A stretch of DNA of 38,651 bases from Podila epigama (taxonomy: Eukaryota; Mortierellomycota; Mortierellomycetes; Mortierellales; Mortierellaceae). Position numbers and translations under genes: made by a program. Each line of letters starts with the position of its first letter. Within the stretch, counting starts at the first letter, position 1. Where the stretch lies: assembly GCA_015679605.1 (NCBI GenBank), contig JAAAVE010000059.1, positions 544 through 39,194 on the forward strand, read 5' to 3'. Positions 1 through 10,242 of the stretch are shown in pieces. Below the pieces are notes generated by a model. It saw only the letters and a program-made list of their open reading frames with translations. It ran no database searches and had not been told where the DNA came from.

Positions 1-170
1 AAAAAGAGCAAGGAACGAGAAAAAAAAAGAACATTTGTAAAGAAATGATATAACTAGAAAAGCGAGATGGAACAAAATAAAGAGCAAAGAAAAACAAGAG
101 ATAGCGACAGAGCGATGGAAACGAAAAGAGACAGCCTCAGGGACGACAACGACACAAAACAATGGAAACT

Positions 171-1037
171 CTAGTTCATCAGTGGTGGCCATGGGGATCG
201 CTTGGGCTCGTAGGCAATCCAACCTTCAGGCTTGGGAATCATAGTGTCGTACCGGAAGGCATGCTCAGAGTCATCCTTGTGCTGCTTGAGGCAATGTTCA
301 CGCGTCGAGTCGCGTCTAGCAGAACTCGATTGGCAGTAGTTGCAGATGTATGGCTTATAATCGGGGTAGTGGGTGTCGCGATGGCGTTTCACAGGGTCGG
401 AACGCGCACTGTGGTAACCGCACGTGGGAAAGTTGCAAAAGTAATGGTAGGTCACTGGACCCGAGGGTGATTGGCGGCCAGGTGGAATGGTGGTAACGTT
501 GGTGGCGGCGGGGTGGTTGTATGCGTTGATACTGTTAGTGTTCATGTTGCTGCTGTTGTTGTTGGTGTTGGTAGTGGTATGGATGATGCTGTTGTGATTG
601 TTGTGAGTGTTATGGAGGATGGTGTTATGGTTGTGGCTGATGGTGGCAGCGGTAGTGTTGATGTTCGTGGTAGGAAGGGTGTTGGTGTTGCCGTAGCTGT
701 GGCTGTGGCTATGGCTATGGCCGTGACTGATCATGGACATTTGGTGGTGACCGTGCATGGTGGCCGAAGGGTGAGCGCCAAGGTTGACAACGGCGGGGTG
801 GACACTTGGGTGGTGGAGGAGATGAGAGTTGTCATGCATGTTGAGCGACGTGGTCGAGAAGGAAGAGGTACTGGAACCAGAGCAGGACGAGTCAGAGTCA
901 GAGTCGTCGAACGTGGGCATGCTGGTGTCGTGGTGATGATAGTGGTGATGGTGATGGTTGTAGGCCATCATTTCGGAGGGTGAGCAGGTAGAGTCCATTG
1001 CGGCAAGGATTGACGCTGGTGTGATAAGATGGGCCAT
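171..1037 (-). CDS. C2H2 zinc-finger protein, putative transcription factor
   Basis: A single-exon 288-residue protein. Two zinc fingers sit near the C terminus. Finger 1 has Cys201, Cys206, His219 and His223 (C-x4-C-x12-H-x3-H). Finger 2 has Cys232, Cys235, His248 and His253 (C-x2-C-x12-H-x4-H). About 35 residues follow, including a WIAYEPKRSPWPP stretch. The N-terminal two thirds is low complexity, with His runs, HS/HG repeats and Asn/Thr/His-rich segments, and is probably disordered. This layout is typical of small fungal DNA-binding regulators, so a nuclear transcription factor is inferred; the target is unknown. The start at 1037 is the first ATG of the frame and is followed by the first plausible protein sequence. 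An upstream intron or a longer N terminus cannot be excluded, because the leader is long and repetitive. Confidence 0.82.
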   Translation of the reverse strand: MAHLITPASILAAMDSTCSPSEMMAYNHHHHHYHHHDTSMPTFDDSDSDSSCSGSSTSSFSTTSLNMHDNSHLLHHPSVHPAVVNLGAHPSATMHGHHQMSMISHGHSHSHSHSYGNTNTLPTTNINTTAATISHNHNTILHNTHNNHNSIIHTTTNTNNNSSNMNTNSINAYNHPAATNVTTIPPGRQSPSGPVTYHYFCNFPTCGYHSARSDPVKRHRDTHYPDYKPYICNYCQSSSARRDSTREHCLKQHKDDSEHAFRYDTMIPKPEGWIAYEPKRSPWPPLMN

Positions 1038-1626
1038 TGTGAGGTTGTGTTTTTTAAGTCGATGCGAGAGATGAATGTCAAGGACGATAGGATTGAGAAT
1101 TGAGAAATGAGAGATGAGAGAAGAGAAGAGAGACTATTTGTTAGAAGGATGGAAGGAAGGTGGATGGTGGGGTTATAGGTTCGTTGGTGGCGTGTGATTA
1201 TCGTTGTTGCAAGTTTGTAGATCGATTCAAATCGGGCAAGTAGATGCGTGTAATATATGGCTTTGTGATGAAGAGAAGGTAGACTTTTCGGCTTGATAGC
1301 GAGAAGAGATTGATAATTATGATGATGATGGAGAAGAAGAAAGAAAGAAAGAAGGAAAAGAAGAGAAAAAGAAGCCGTTGATATATAGATGATTGGATGG
1401 ATGGGGATGGGAAAAGGTGAAAGCGTCAAGGACAAGTGGAGAGAAAGAGAGAAGAGAGTGAACTTGGACAATGAGCGATGGATGGAGAGTGGAAGGAAGG
1501 GTTTTGGAGGGCTCTTTTCTTTTTTAGCAAATGTGTGTAGCCAAGCGAAAATGGATATAGGATGGGAGCTATGATGGAAGGACAGTTTGGGTATGATGGA
1601 TGGGTTGACTGGAGGTGATGATGGGA
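1038..1626 (-). other. CT-rich leader/promoter region of the zinc-finger gene
   Basis: Upstream of the zinc-finger start the minus strand is strongly pyrimidine-rich (GA-rich on the plus strand, for example around 1335-1380). It has AT-rich TATA-like patches near 1250 and 1382-1388. Open frames exist here but encode only Ser/Leu/His low-complexity peptides. I read it as 5' UTR/promoter DNA, with no supported gene. Confidence 0.4.
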
Positions 1627-1749
1627 TGTATGTCAATGAATGTCAATGGATGTCAATGGATGTAATGGATGTCAATGGATATAGATGTAATAGATGTAAT
1701 AGATGACTGCAATGGATGGATGTCAATGGTCAATGGTCAATGGTCAATG
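1627..1749. repeat. Imperfect tandem repeat, unit like TGTCAATGGA
   Basis: Roughly 120 bp of short degenerate units: TGTCAATGGA, then TGTAATGGA/TGTAATAGA variants, ending in three copies of TCAATGG. The array lies upstream of the zinc-finger gene. It looks like minisatellite-type slippage DNA with no coding signal. Confidence 0.75.
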
Positions 1750-1837
1750 CGGGGTGAAGACAAAAGTGTGTGGCCAAAAAGTTTTTGTGTAACAGTTCTG
1801 TGAGTGCTCAACAAACTTCTTAGGAGATTGATCTGTG

Positions 1838-1895
1838 CAGGAGAGGCGTGATAAATATATACCCATTATAATAATAATGTTATAAATGTCGCGTA
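1838..1895 (-). promoter_or_regulatory. AT-rich TATA-like patch, possible core promoter of the zinc-finger gene
   Basis: The minus strand has TATA-like blocks (for example GGTATATATTTATCA and TTATAACATTATTATTATAA) between long CT-rich tracts, about 800-860 bp upstream of the zinc-finger ATG. It could be the core promoter of a transcript with a long leader. This rests on composition only. Confidence 0.25.
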
Positions 1896-1919
1896 ACAAA
1901 GATATTCTGGAGCAAGTAG

Positions 1920-2420
1920 GAGTGATATGAGTGGGAGAGAGTGCGTGAGAGTGAGAGTGAGAGTGAGTGAGTGTGAGAGTGGGAGTGCGTGAAGGAGAGC
2001 GAGTGTGTATGTGTGTGTATGTGTGTGTGTGATGCAGAAGGAGAAAGAGGGACAAAAAGAGAGAGCACTTTTCCTTTCTCTGTGCTGTATGGCTGACAGA
2101 ACCAGACAGGGAGGCAGGCAGGCAGACAGAGAGAGAAGAAGAAGTTACGGGATGGAGGTCGATCGAAAAATAGACATGGACAAGGAAGAGGGGGAAAGAA
2201 GGAGGAGAGAGGGAGAGAAAGAGACAGAGAAAGAAAGACAGACAGACACACAGGTAGACAAAGAGACTGAGAGAGAGAAAGAGGACGGAGAATATTTGCA
2301 TTGGGTCGGTTGGCAGGAGGAACGCTTTCGCTGCTGGTGAAGGAGGAGAAACAAAGGGACGAGACCAAAAAAAGAAAAAAGAAAAGAAAAAGAAAAGGCA
2401 CGGACAGACAGAGTAAACAG
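1920..2420. repeat. GA/GT-rich low-complexity tract with strong strand asymmetry
   Basis: The segment starts with GAGAGT/GAGTGA and GTGTGT arrays (1930-2032) and continues as almost pure purine sequence on the plus strand (about 2035-2400), with GGCAGGCAGGCAGACA, GAGAGAGA and AAAGAAAAG runs. Open frames on both strands translate to SLSLS/HTHTH or KEKEE/RERER peptides and are repeat artefacts. Confidence 0.8.
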
Positions 2421-4338
2421 CTACAGACAAGAAGAGACAGGAGTTGGCAGCAGTAGACAGTAGACAGTAGCAATGCGTTGCAAAGGATGCTGAAGGATAG
2501 AAAGACCAGAGATTGACAAGACGCATATCATATGCACAAGAGAAAAAAGAGATAGATATCCCAAGAGGATTCACGCGCAGGATGATTGACATTTACACAT
2601 ACTTTCACATTCATTCACACTTCACACACACATTTACTACACATATATTTCATTATACACACTTGTAAAAGTTGAAGGATGACTGGCAGGATTGACAAAA
2701 AAAATCACGACAAAAATAAATACTTGTATACATATTCTGTTTTTACATACGTTGGATGAGCACAAAATGAAAAAAGGGCGTGCTGTGTAGTTCTTTGTTG
2801 GTGAATGGAGGTGCGACGGATTGTGAAGGAAGGTGAGGATGGCTTCTTGGGTGACTAAAGTGAGTATGACAAGGGTTTCCTGAGGATATTTCGGGCAATG
2901 GTGTGGTGATGCTATGGTATTTATATTTCCTAAAACTGTCAGTCCTTCCTTCTTTCTCGGAAGAAGGGGAGGAGGAGGAGGGGGGTTGGGGGGAAGAGAA
3001 GAGTGGGGTTGGGGGCCCTCGGTTGACTGTAAGTGTCCTGGGTTTGGGCTATGACAGGGATGGAGCTGGGGATGGTGATGAGAAGAGAGCGAGTATAGGG
3101 ATGAACGAGGATAGCGATGTAGAGCGGCTATTGAATAGCAGGCAAAATTGTCTTGAGAACAAAGAAAACACGCGCAGGATAGACGAGACCACCTGGACAA
3201 TAGCATGGATGGATGATGAGCAAAGGAAAGATAAAATGGATGTGTGTTTCTGTGTGCGTGTGTGTGTGTGTGAGGAACTGTGTGCGTGAATGTGTGTGTG
3301 TGAGAGTGGGAGTGATGGACGGAAAGAGAGATCGAACAAGGGGCTGAGGAAAACACATTGGGGGCTATGGCCCTCAAAATGGTGAGCCAATAAAGAAGCA
3401 AGGGTAGGCGGTGTCCCCTTGTGTCTTTTGCGGTGCCCTTGACGGTCTACAAGGGTTTCATCCCAATGGTCATCATCCCTTTGAGGCACACGGAGGAACT
3501 CTTTCACTTTTCAACTTTTCAAATTTTTTCTTTCATTTCTTTTCTCTGTTTTTACTTACTTGTCTGTTGACGGTTGGCGACGCTCTGTTAACAAAGACGC
3601 TTGTTCTGAACACAACAAAATGTTCTATGCGTGTGCGCGTGAAAGTGCCTTGCCAATTGACAATGCAAAAAGGGATTCAAGGGGGGGAGAGAGAATAACC
3701 AAATTACACCGGATTCTGCAGCGCACAAATGCACTTTCACACTTTTACACAGCTGAATGAACCCTTGGCCATGTTTGCTTAATTATGCCCATGGTTTATT
3801 TTTATCAAACGCGACAGACTACTGGGAGAAACCATTGGAAAAGAGGGGTAAAGAAGCCATAAAAGATGAACAACTTTCCGCTTGAAAACACCAATGATCC
3901 AAGGGATGAAAAGGGAGGATTGCTGTTCTGCTATGCGTTTGCTTGGAAACGGATAGTGTCCATCATTTGTGTCACTCGATGCAAAACTAGCATGCATGGA
4001 CCTTTTCGTCCTCCACAGATTCAGATAAAACAGAAATACAAAAGCCGGAGTCACGTCGTAAATGCGCGAAAGTGAGATTCACATCTTTGCAATTGAGCAT
4101 TTGGTTCCTATTCTTTTCTTCTCTTTTTACTATTTTTTTCTTTTCTTTTCTTTTCTTGTATGTGTCTCCTTTTTGACCCGTAATCCATGACATGAGCAAG
4201 AAAAGAAAGAGGATTCTAACATTATATTAAAAAAAAACTTGAAACGATGCATCCTGTTCATCCTTTTTATTGGGGAACATGATACACAAATTGAGGAAAT
4301 GAGCGAACAAATGGAAAAATATATATTTAAAAAAAAGG
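2421..4338. other. Intergenic region, no supported gene
   Basis: This stretch holds CA/GT microsatellites (about 2590-2640 and 3236-3308), a GGA/GGGG-rich patch near 2965-3015, and a (TTTTC)n run near 4135-4157. Open frames are short, sit on opposite strands and lack family signals. A few moderately complex stretches (about 3400-3520 and 3860-4075) have no frame I can support as coding. Confidence 0.5.
3236..3308. repeat. GT/TG microsatellite
   Basis: Interrupted (GT)n sequence: GTGTGTTTCTGTGTGCG, then GTGTGTGTGTGTGTG, then TGTGTGCGTGAATGTGTG. Confidence 0.85.
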
Positions 4339-4611
4339 GTGAAGGGGACTATTGATACCATTTGGGCCAATGCAGCAACAAAACGTTCTGAGGCTCAGCA
4401 AGGAGGATTGATCTCCTTTGGTCATGATCCCGTTCCACAAGAGTCTGTTCAACGCATTGGCCATTTTGCTGCATCCTATGCGGTTCAGCGTCAATTCGTA
4501 CCATCAGCACTGCGTTATATTTGCAACAGCACTTTAGTACATCTTTTTGCTGAGCTGCATAGGCGAGAGGACCCTGAAGAGCGAAACGAGTGCCATTGGG
4601 CGAATGCATAG
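4339..4611 (+). other. Possible coding exon or gene relic, unrecognised
   Basis: This is the most protein-like stretch of the 1.0-5.6 kb region. An open frame of 90 residues has mixed composition, including segments like GGLISFGHDPVPQESVQRIG and HFAASYAVQRQFVPSALRYI, and ends in a stop at 4609-4611. The ATG at 4339 lies just after an A-rich run and may not be the true start. The opposite strand is also open across most of the segment, which weakens the case. I recognise no family and see no convincing splice partners. It could be a terminal exon, a decayed gene or chance. Confidence 0.2.
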
Positions 4612-4966
4612 AGAGTGAGGAGAGCGTGTCACATTGGTATGCTTTCTACCCGTATTGAAACATTGCTTCAGAAGCCTATAGTTAGCAGTTAGTGCCGTTG
4701 TTATTTTCGCCTGTTTTTTACTACCGTCCGTATACTCTCATAAGTAGCAGGTGCCAAGCGCGCGTATTTTTTGCTCGTTTTTTTTTTTTTTTTTTCCGCT
4801 TGACTGGAGAAACCCCAAAACAAAAGATCCGTTGGGATATTAAGGGGTTTGTGAGTAATTTATATTTCTGTTTGGTGTGCGAGAAATTGAATCCCCCTCT
4901 TACCTTCCCTTTTTTAAAGGTGCGTTGTCTCTCAAGGATTCACGCGATACATCCTGGCCGGAATCG

Positions 4967-4989
4967 CATCCATCCATCCATCCATCCAT
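4967..4989. repeat. (CATC)n microsatellite
   Basis: A short uninterrupted run of CATC units, about six copies. Confidence 0.9.
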
Positions 4990-5470
4990 TTGTTGGCGTA
5001 TTTCGACCCATATATTCAACTACCCAGGATCAACAAATGCATCAGCCATGTACAAGCATCATTCAGATCTCGGATGTTTTTTTCAGTTTTTTTATATTTT
5101 GTTTCATGCACCGATTCAGCAAGATCACCTTACAGGATCAATAGTTCGGATTCAAGAGGGATGGCTTGAAGACTACTCGAATGTAGCATCATTGTTGGGA
5201 TTGATTCCTTTATCAATCCCTCGGCAAATCTGGATCACCTTAAATCACAGGATGGATCTTTATTTTTTTTTCTTTGCCCAACCAGCACAGTCGGAACTGC
5301 TCTCACTGAGGATGCTACCTCTCTGTCATCTTTATTTTATTGCTGCCTTTGGGCACGGTTTTATAACGATGACAGTTGGTGTAGAGGAAGTGATACGTTG
5401 CGGGTCCGACTTGGGCGCGACTGAGTTCTTTATGAATCCCTATTGTGCTATGGGGGCCATGAACCCTTGA
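4990..5470 (+). other. Complex sequence upstream of uS8; possible degenerate coding pieces
   Basis: The sequence is less repetitive than its surroundings. Several overlapping plus-strand frames stay open for 50-150 codons, broken by T-rich runs (5084-5102 and 5265-5275) that look like intron pyrimidine tracts or slippage sites. One frame carries a segment like IVGIDSFINPSANLDHLKSQ, another IVRIQEGWLEDYSNVASLLG. No single frame or splice model joins them. It may be a decayed gene, an unrecognised multi-exon gene, or simply the uS8 promoter. Confidence 0.2.
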
Positions 5471-5580
5471 ACGATTGGTGACACTCATATGAGAATTCTG
5501 TTATTTATTTCTTTTTTTTTTCTCTCTTGTTGTTTTCTTGTCGACGACGTTGTTTTGTCATATTATAGAAGCATATCAAA

Positions 5581-6303
5581 ATGGTCCGCATCTCCGTCTT
5601 GAACGACTGCCTCAACAACATCAACAACGCTGAGAAGCGTGGCAAGCGCCAGGTCTTGATCCGTCCTTCCTCCAAGGTCATTGTCAAGTTCTTGTCCTTG
5701 ATGCAGAAGCACGGTATGTTACTCAGTTTGCATGATGTTTTGCCACTTTTTTTTCCTTTTACACATTTACACATACAAACCACCGTAGTTATAACTGGAT
5801 GAGTGCTGCGCATCTTTATTGGTTGCACCTTTTTTGGCACTTATCTTTTAATGCTGCGGGAGAAAAACTACACTACTTACAAGCTACTGGCACTTTTTCT
5901 GTGGCCCTTAGCCTTTAAATAGTGGAGACATCCTCCCTTTTTTCCTTTTTTCTTTCTTGATCCAACACACTTCCTTTTTCTGTGAATCATGTTCAATCTG
6001 TACTCATTCGTTCATTACTTTATTTGTTTGACGCGTATGTTAGGTTACATCGGCGAGTTTGAGGAGATCGATGACCACCGCTCCGGCAAGATCGTTGTCC
6101 AGCTCATTGGACGCATCAACAAGACCGGTGTTATCTCCCCCCGCTTCAACATCAAGTTGAACGAGATCGAGAAGTGGATTGCCCGTCTCTTGCCTTCCCG
6201 TCAGTTCGGTTACATCATCTTGACCACCTCTGCCGGTATCATGGACCACGAGGAGGCCCGTCGCCGCCACACTGGTGGTAAGGTTTTGGGTTACTTCTAC
6301 TAA
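5581..6303 (+). CDS. RPS22: 40S ribosomal protein uS8 (Rps22/S15a), two exons
   Basis: The exons are 5581-5713 and 6044-6303, giving 130 residues, the standard eukaryotic length. The 330-bp intron starts GTATGT, ends TTAG and splits a Gly codon. The protein starts [20 protein letters not shown] and contains the family-typical blocks [43 protein letters not shown] and ends in KVLGYFY. uS8 binds 18S rRNA in the small-subunit body and is needed for 40S assembly. Codon use is strongly C-ending, as expected for a highly expressed gene. The start follows a T/C-rich tract (5511-5540), typical of ribosomal-protein leaders. It is convergent with the NAD+ synthetase gene downstream. Confidence 0.99.
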
Positions 6304-6386
6304 ACACCTTATCAAAATCTTTTAGCCTTTTTGATAAAACCATGGTGCGTCTTCGATATCTCTTTAGTTGGCGTAGTTGCCAAGTA

Positions 6387-6392
6387 AATAAA
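6387..6392 (+). terminator. Poly(A) signal of uS8
   Basis: An AATAAA hexamer lies 84 bp after the uS8 stop codon, between the two convergent genes. It fits a polyadenylation signal on sequence alone. Confidence 0.6.
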
Positions 6393-6571
6393 AATTGACG
6401 GTTTGCACAAATATGTTTCCATATCAGTGATGGTATCTATTCACAAGTCTGAGTAACGAATGTATGCATTGCATACTCAAAGGGGCAGAAAAATCAAATT
6501 ATCTTGTATGAGGGCAGCCTTGAATGAAAAAGGAATCATTTATTTTTCTCAAGAGGCCCTTTATACACTTT

Positions 6572-9500
6572 TTATGCATTCTTTTCCTTAAGCTTCCTTT
6601 CCTCTTGTTCCTTTTCAATAACAGCCACAGTCCTGTCAATCTTGTCAAACTGCCAGGCCCAAGAAGCATTGTAGAGGAAAGGACGGAGGTCGAAGCGGTT
6701 GTCATCTGGACTGTAGGATTCAGCGTGATAGGCGGGGGTCAAGGTCGTCATCTTGTGTCGGTTTATCGAGTAGTAAAAGAAGAAACGCTTCACCTTGACT
6801 GCAATCTGTGCGACCTCGAGACGATCGCTCCAAAGATGCACCAGCTTTGTGAACATGGAGTATGGTCCGCACTTGTCCACTTTTCTCAACCTGCCAAACT
6901 CTGTCAACTCATCGTAGGTCATGCCCATGTCCACCTCGTCGGATTGCACATACGTCTCCGTAATAGGCTCGAGCTCTGCCGTTGGAGTTGCATCCAAAAA
7001 GCTAAATGTGTGTCGCACGATTTTACAAAAATGGTTATGCCAGTTAGTATCTATAAATGTGCTACCACCAACTCGGCCCTTACTGGACGAGAACTCACCT
7101 TTCCAAGACTGGCATCTGGAAGGATAGCTGTGCAAAGGCGATAAAGCGCCTTAGGTCAGCTTTACTAATGCCGCCGATGGGGTTGATATCTGCGCTGGAG
7201 CAGTCGTACTTTGTGAAATATCCTCGAAGACTAGTGTTATGCCACCGAGTAGAAACAGTATGGTCCATTCATTAATACCAGCAATCACTTTTTTTTTGCA
7301 AAGCATGCCACAGGCAAAGTCAGTAAGTAACCTACCACTCATCAACGTTAGCGCTACCAAGTACAAGCAGTGAACCAGGTCTTCCGCGGACCCAGGGTAA
7401 CAGCTGCGCAAAGATGTATGCGATGACCATGCGGAGTCGAGCCTGGATATTCTGCAGGGCCAAATTCTCAACATTAGAGCCTCCATGAGCTTTAAAGTTG
7501 GCAGTCTTTCCAGTGACGAGCGTGAACAACATCTGAATAGCAGCCACCACCGTATCCATGTTCAAGTCAACATGATAGCTAAAAAGATGAAACGAATAGG
7601 TTTCATGAATTCCATATATCCGAGATGTATTGAGACACGAATGAAAGAGACACATTAAAGGTGCGCTTTAAATCAAATAGTTACCTTCCAATGGCATTGG
7701 CCAACTCCTTGGCTCTGGAACGTGTCTCACTAGAAGAGTTCTTGGTTCCCATATAACAGGTATGGAAGATAAGGCTATACAGAGTGAAGATCAAAGGATT
7801 AGAAGGTCACGTCGATGGTCAGAGAGCGACGATTTCTATCACGAAATAATATATAAATCTCCTACTGTGCAAATTCCTGAGGATCCGTGGGAATGTAACC
7901 CGACTCGGCACTTTCTCCTGTAACATGGCGAGCATCCGCAATCGTCTGCTCATCTCCTTCGGCACAGGATTTGACCACCAATCTACACATGGACGCAACA
8001 ATTGTGGCGGTCGCACAACTATCGATTCCACCACTCAAGGGCAAGAAGAATCCACTGGTTTTGGAGCGTCGGAGATAGTCCCAAAGCCAACAAGCTGGTC
8101 CAAGGCTACAGATCATATTGAATGATAGGAACGATGTGAATGAAATGAATGATAACTCCTAGCAAATCGGGATTGCAACAAAATCGATAATATATCAATT
8201 GAGGCTTCACATTTTACCTGATCTCCTCTTCAGGAGTGTGGTAGAATACAGGCTTCAAGGTCGTAGGTCGAATGGCAGGGTTATCCTCGAGGCGTCCATC
8301 CGATAAAGCAAAGTCTACTTCAATTCTGCGGAAGCTGGGTGCAGTGGATGCTTGAATGCCACGACTGCAGTTTGACCTGAAGGATCGAACGTCTTCCAGG
8401 TCAATCGTCGCAGTCACCACTTCCACATCTCCAATTGAAAATTGTGATCCCTGTGCTACAACTTGTCCATTGACCACAATCATGGCGCATCCATCATAGT
8501 ACAAGCGGTCGCCATCGCAGCCTTGCTGGTTGGCATAAAGGTAAATTCCTCCACTCTACGAACGGAAAAAAAAGAGACATTACACGCTATTGTTAGGACT
8601 TTTGCTGGTAGAAGCATGCCGATGATTTCTTTGAGCTTATTGTTAAGAGTAAGGTTCCCAATCATACCTTCAATGTGGCCTCCTTGATCAAGTCGATACG
8701 AGTATGGAGCTTACGCAACTCGTGATGGCTCCCGCTGCTGTTGGTGATGATCTCGACACCGTCTAACGAGAGGCCAATATGTGGGCTATGGAAAGGAATA
8801 CAGTTGGTGATAAATATTAGAAATGATAGTTTTGATTTTCTATTCCTTTTTTTTCGCCAGCATAGTGGAGTTCATGCTACCTGTTGGGCGTAAAGAGCTC
8901 CTCGCACATCTCCACACCAATGCACGAGTCTTGTGTCGAAATGACAGCGTCTCCAAAGGGGACAGTTTTCTGTATCGAGATTAGGTAGTCGAACGGGGGA
9001 AAAAAAAATACTCGTCTTAGCAACAGATTGAAATTACAATACATCAATACAATGAAAAGTCTGTCCGACTAACATCTCAACATGTACCTGGCCGGTGATC
9101 TTTTGAATCATTCGAGGGAGGTAATGATCCTCAGTGACTCGATGTTTGCCCCAGGGGGTAAACCATCGGAGCTCGCGATAATTGCCATCGTTGGCCATGA
9201 ACATCTTTGGACGAATCAACAAGATCTTTCCATTCAAGATGATAACCCTGCAATTGTACTTGACGTTTTTGTGCATGACAGGCCTAAAAATGATCGGCAG
9301 AATGATAATCGTTTAGTGTCTTGTATCACAATTGCAAGAATGAGAGAAAATTGCCATCATAGCGGGCGTCATTACGGTAGCTTTTTTTTCGTTGCCATTA
9401 CATTCCGAGATCAAGAAGAATGTCCTCTGTTTCTTTGGAGCTCAAGATATGGCCGAGAACCTCCCATGAATGCAGATACGTATCACCTAGTAGACATGTA

Positions 9501-9938
9501 AGCAAAAAGAAATGGTGAGGGAAAAGACATCATCTTCTCATCAACCTCGTAAACATTACACACCAACAAAACAAAGTAGGCTTGGATCTTCTGCATACCT
9601 TCCAAGAAGTGGTCAGCACAACCATATCCTCTGTAAAAATTGTAGAAAGACGTTAATGAAGAAGCAAATGTATGAGAATAATTAGATCGTACAAAGAATG
9701 GTGCCTCTATGTAGTCAAGAGGTCAAGAGATATAGAAAAGAGTGTCGCCAATGAATGTGGTCAAGAACGTGCAAGGATCGGATATGACATACGTGATTTC
9801 AAGTTCTGGTCCGATACGGAGAGTTGCGCCACGTTCCTTGGCAATACGAATACTCTTTAGGGTTCGTGCTAGATTTCCTTTGAAATCCAACGCCCATTGA
9901 TTCAGCGAGCATGTCGCCACAGTGATCAAATGACCCAT
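6572..9938 (-). CDS. QNS1: Glutamine-dependent NAD+ synthetase, 12 exons
   Basis: The exons are 9938-9793, 9630-9599, 9486-9402, 9283-9088, 8969-8881, 8785-8668, 8555-8218, 8105-7866, 7774-7685, 7578-7336, 7230-7099 and 7001-6572. They total 2139 nt, or 712 residues, close to the usual fungal length of about 714. The enzyme makes NAD+ from deamido-NAD+, ATP and glutamine, the last step of NAD biosynthesis. The N-terminal nitrilase-type amidase carries the Glu-Lys-Cys triad (E45 in GPELEIT, K114 in RPK, C175 in VEMCEE). The C-terminal synthetase has the ATP-binding SGGIDS loop (359-364) and ends with the [16 protein letters not shown] block. All introns are GT-AG and phase-consistent; exon 2 is only 32 nt. 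I chose the ATG at 9938 ([10 protein letters not shown]), because it matches the conserved family start, over the in-frame ATG at 9950. Confidence 0.97.
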
Positions 9939-10242
9939 CCTCTTAAACAAAAGAAGTCAAAGTTGTGAAATGGTAGGGAATTCAGGACCAGACCATGGAC
10001 AAAGGCGAGTTGGTTTCAAGTTTGATAAGACGCCACTAAAATGGGGTCCATGTGACCACAGAAAAATGACACTTGGAGGAATTTCTATCGCATATGCTAT
10101 GAATCTGGCAGCTCTGGGTGGGTTGTTTTTGTCTTTTTTTTCCTTTTTTTCTGCAACCTACACATCATCATCATCTTCCTCATCATCATCTTCTTCTTCA
10201 TCATCTCTCCTTCTCTCCCCATCAATTCTTTAATTAATCAAC
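9939..10242. promoter_or_regulatory. Shared divergent promoter between QNS1 and beta-tubulin
   Basis: Only about 304 bp separate the two start codons, which point away from each other. The beta-tubulin side has a T-rich tract (10120-10150) and a (TCA/TCT/TTC)n pyrimidine-rich leader (10159-10215) before the ATG. No TATA box is clear on either side. Bidirectional promoter function is inferred from spacing. Confidence 0.6.
10159..10207. repeat. (TCA)n/(TTC)n trinucleotide tract in the beta-tubulin leader
   Basis: Interrupted TCATCATCATCTTCC and CATCATCATCTTCTTCTTCATC units lie directly upstream of the beta-tubulin start. They are probably transcribed as a pyrimidine-rich 5' leader. Confidence 0.75.

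Noticed and set aside
471-983. Plus-strand open frame of 170 codons (Val/Gly-rich)
   Set aside because: It lies antisense to the zinc-finger gene's His/Asn/Thr-rich region; Val/Gly runs are the expected shadow of those codons.
968-1636. Minus-strand open frame of 222 codons
   Set aside because: Low-complexity Ser/Leu/His sequence from the CT-rich leader, with no domain; it overlaps the zinc-finger start in another frame.
1744-2592. Minus-strand open frame of 282 codons (Ser/Leu/His-rich)
   Set aside because: The translation is a product of CT and CA repeats (SLSLS, HTHTH); other frames are equally open.
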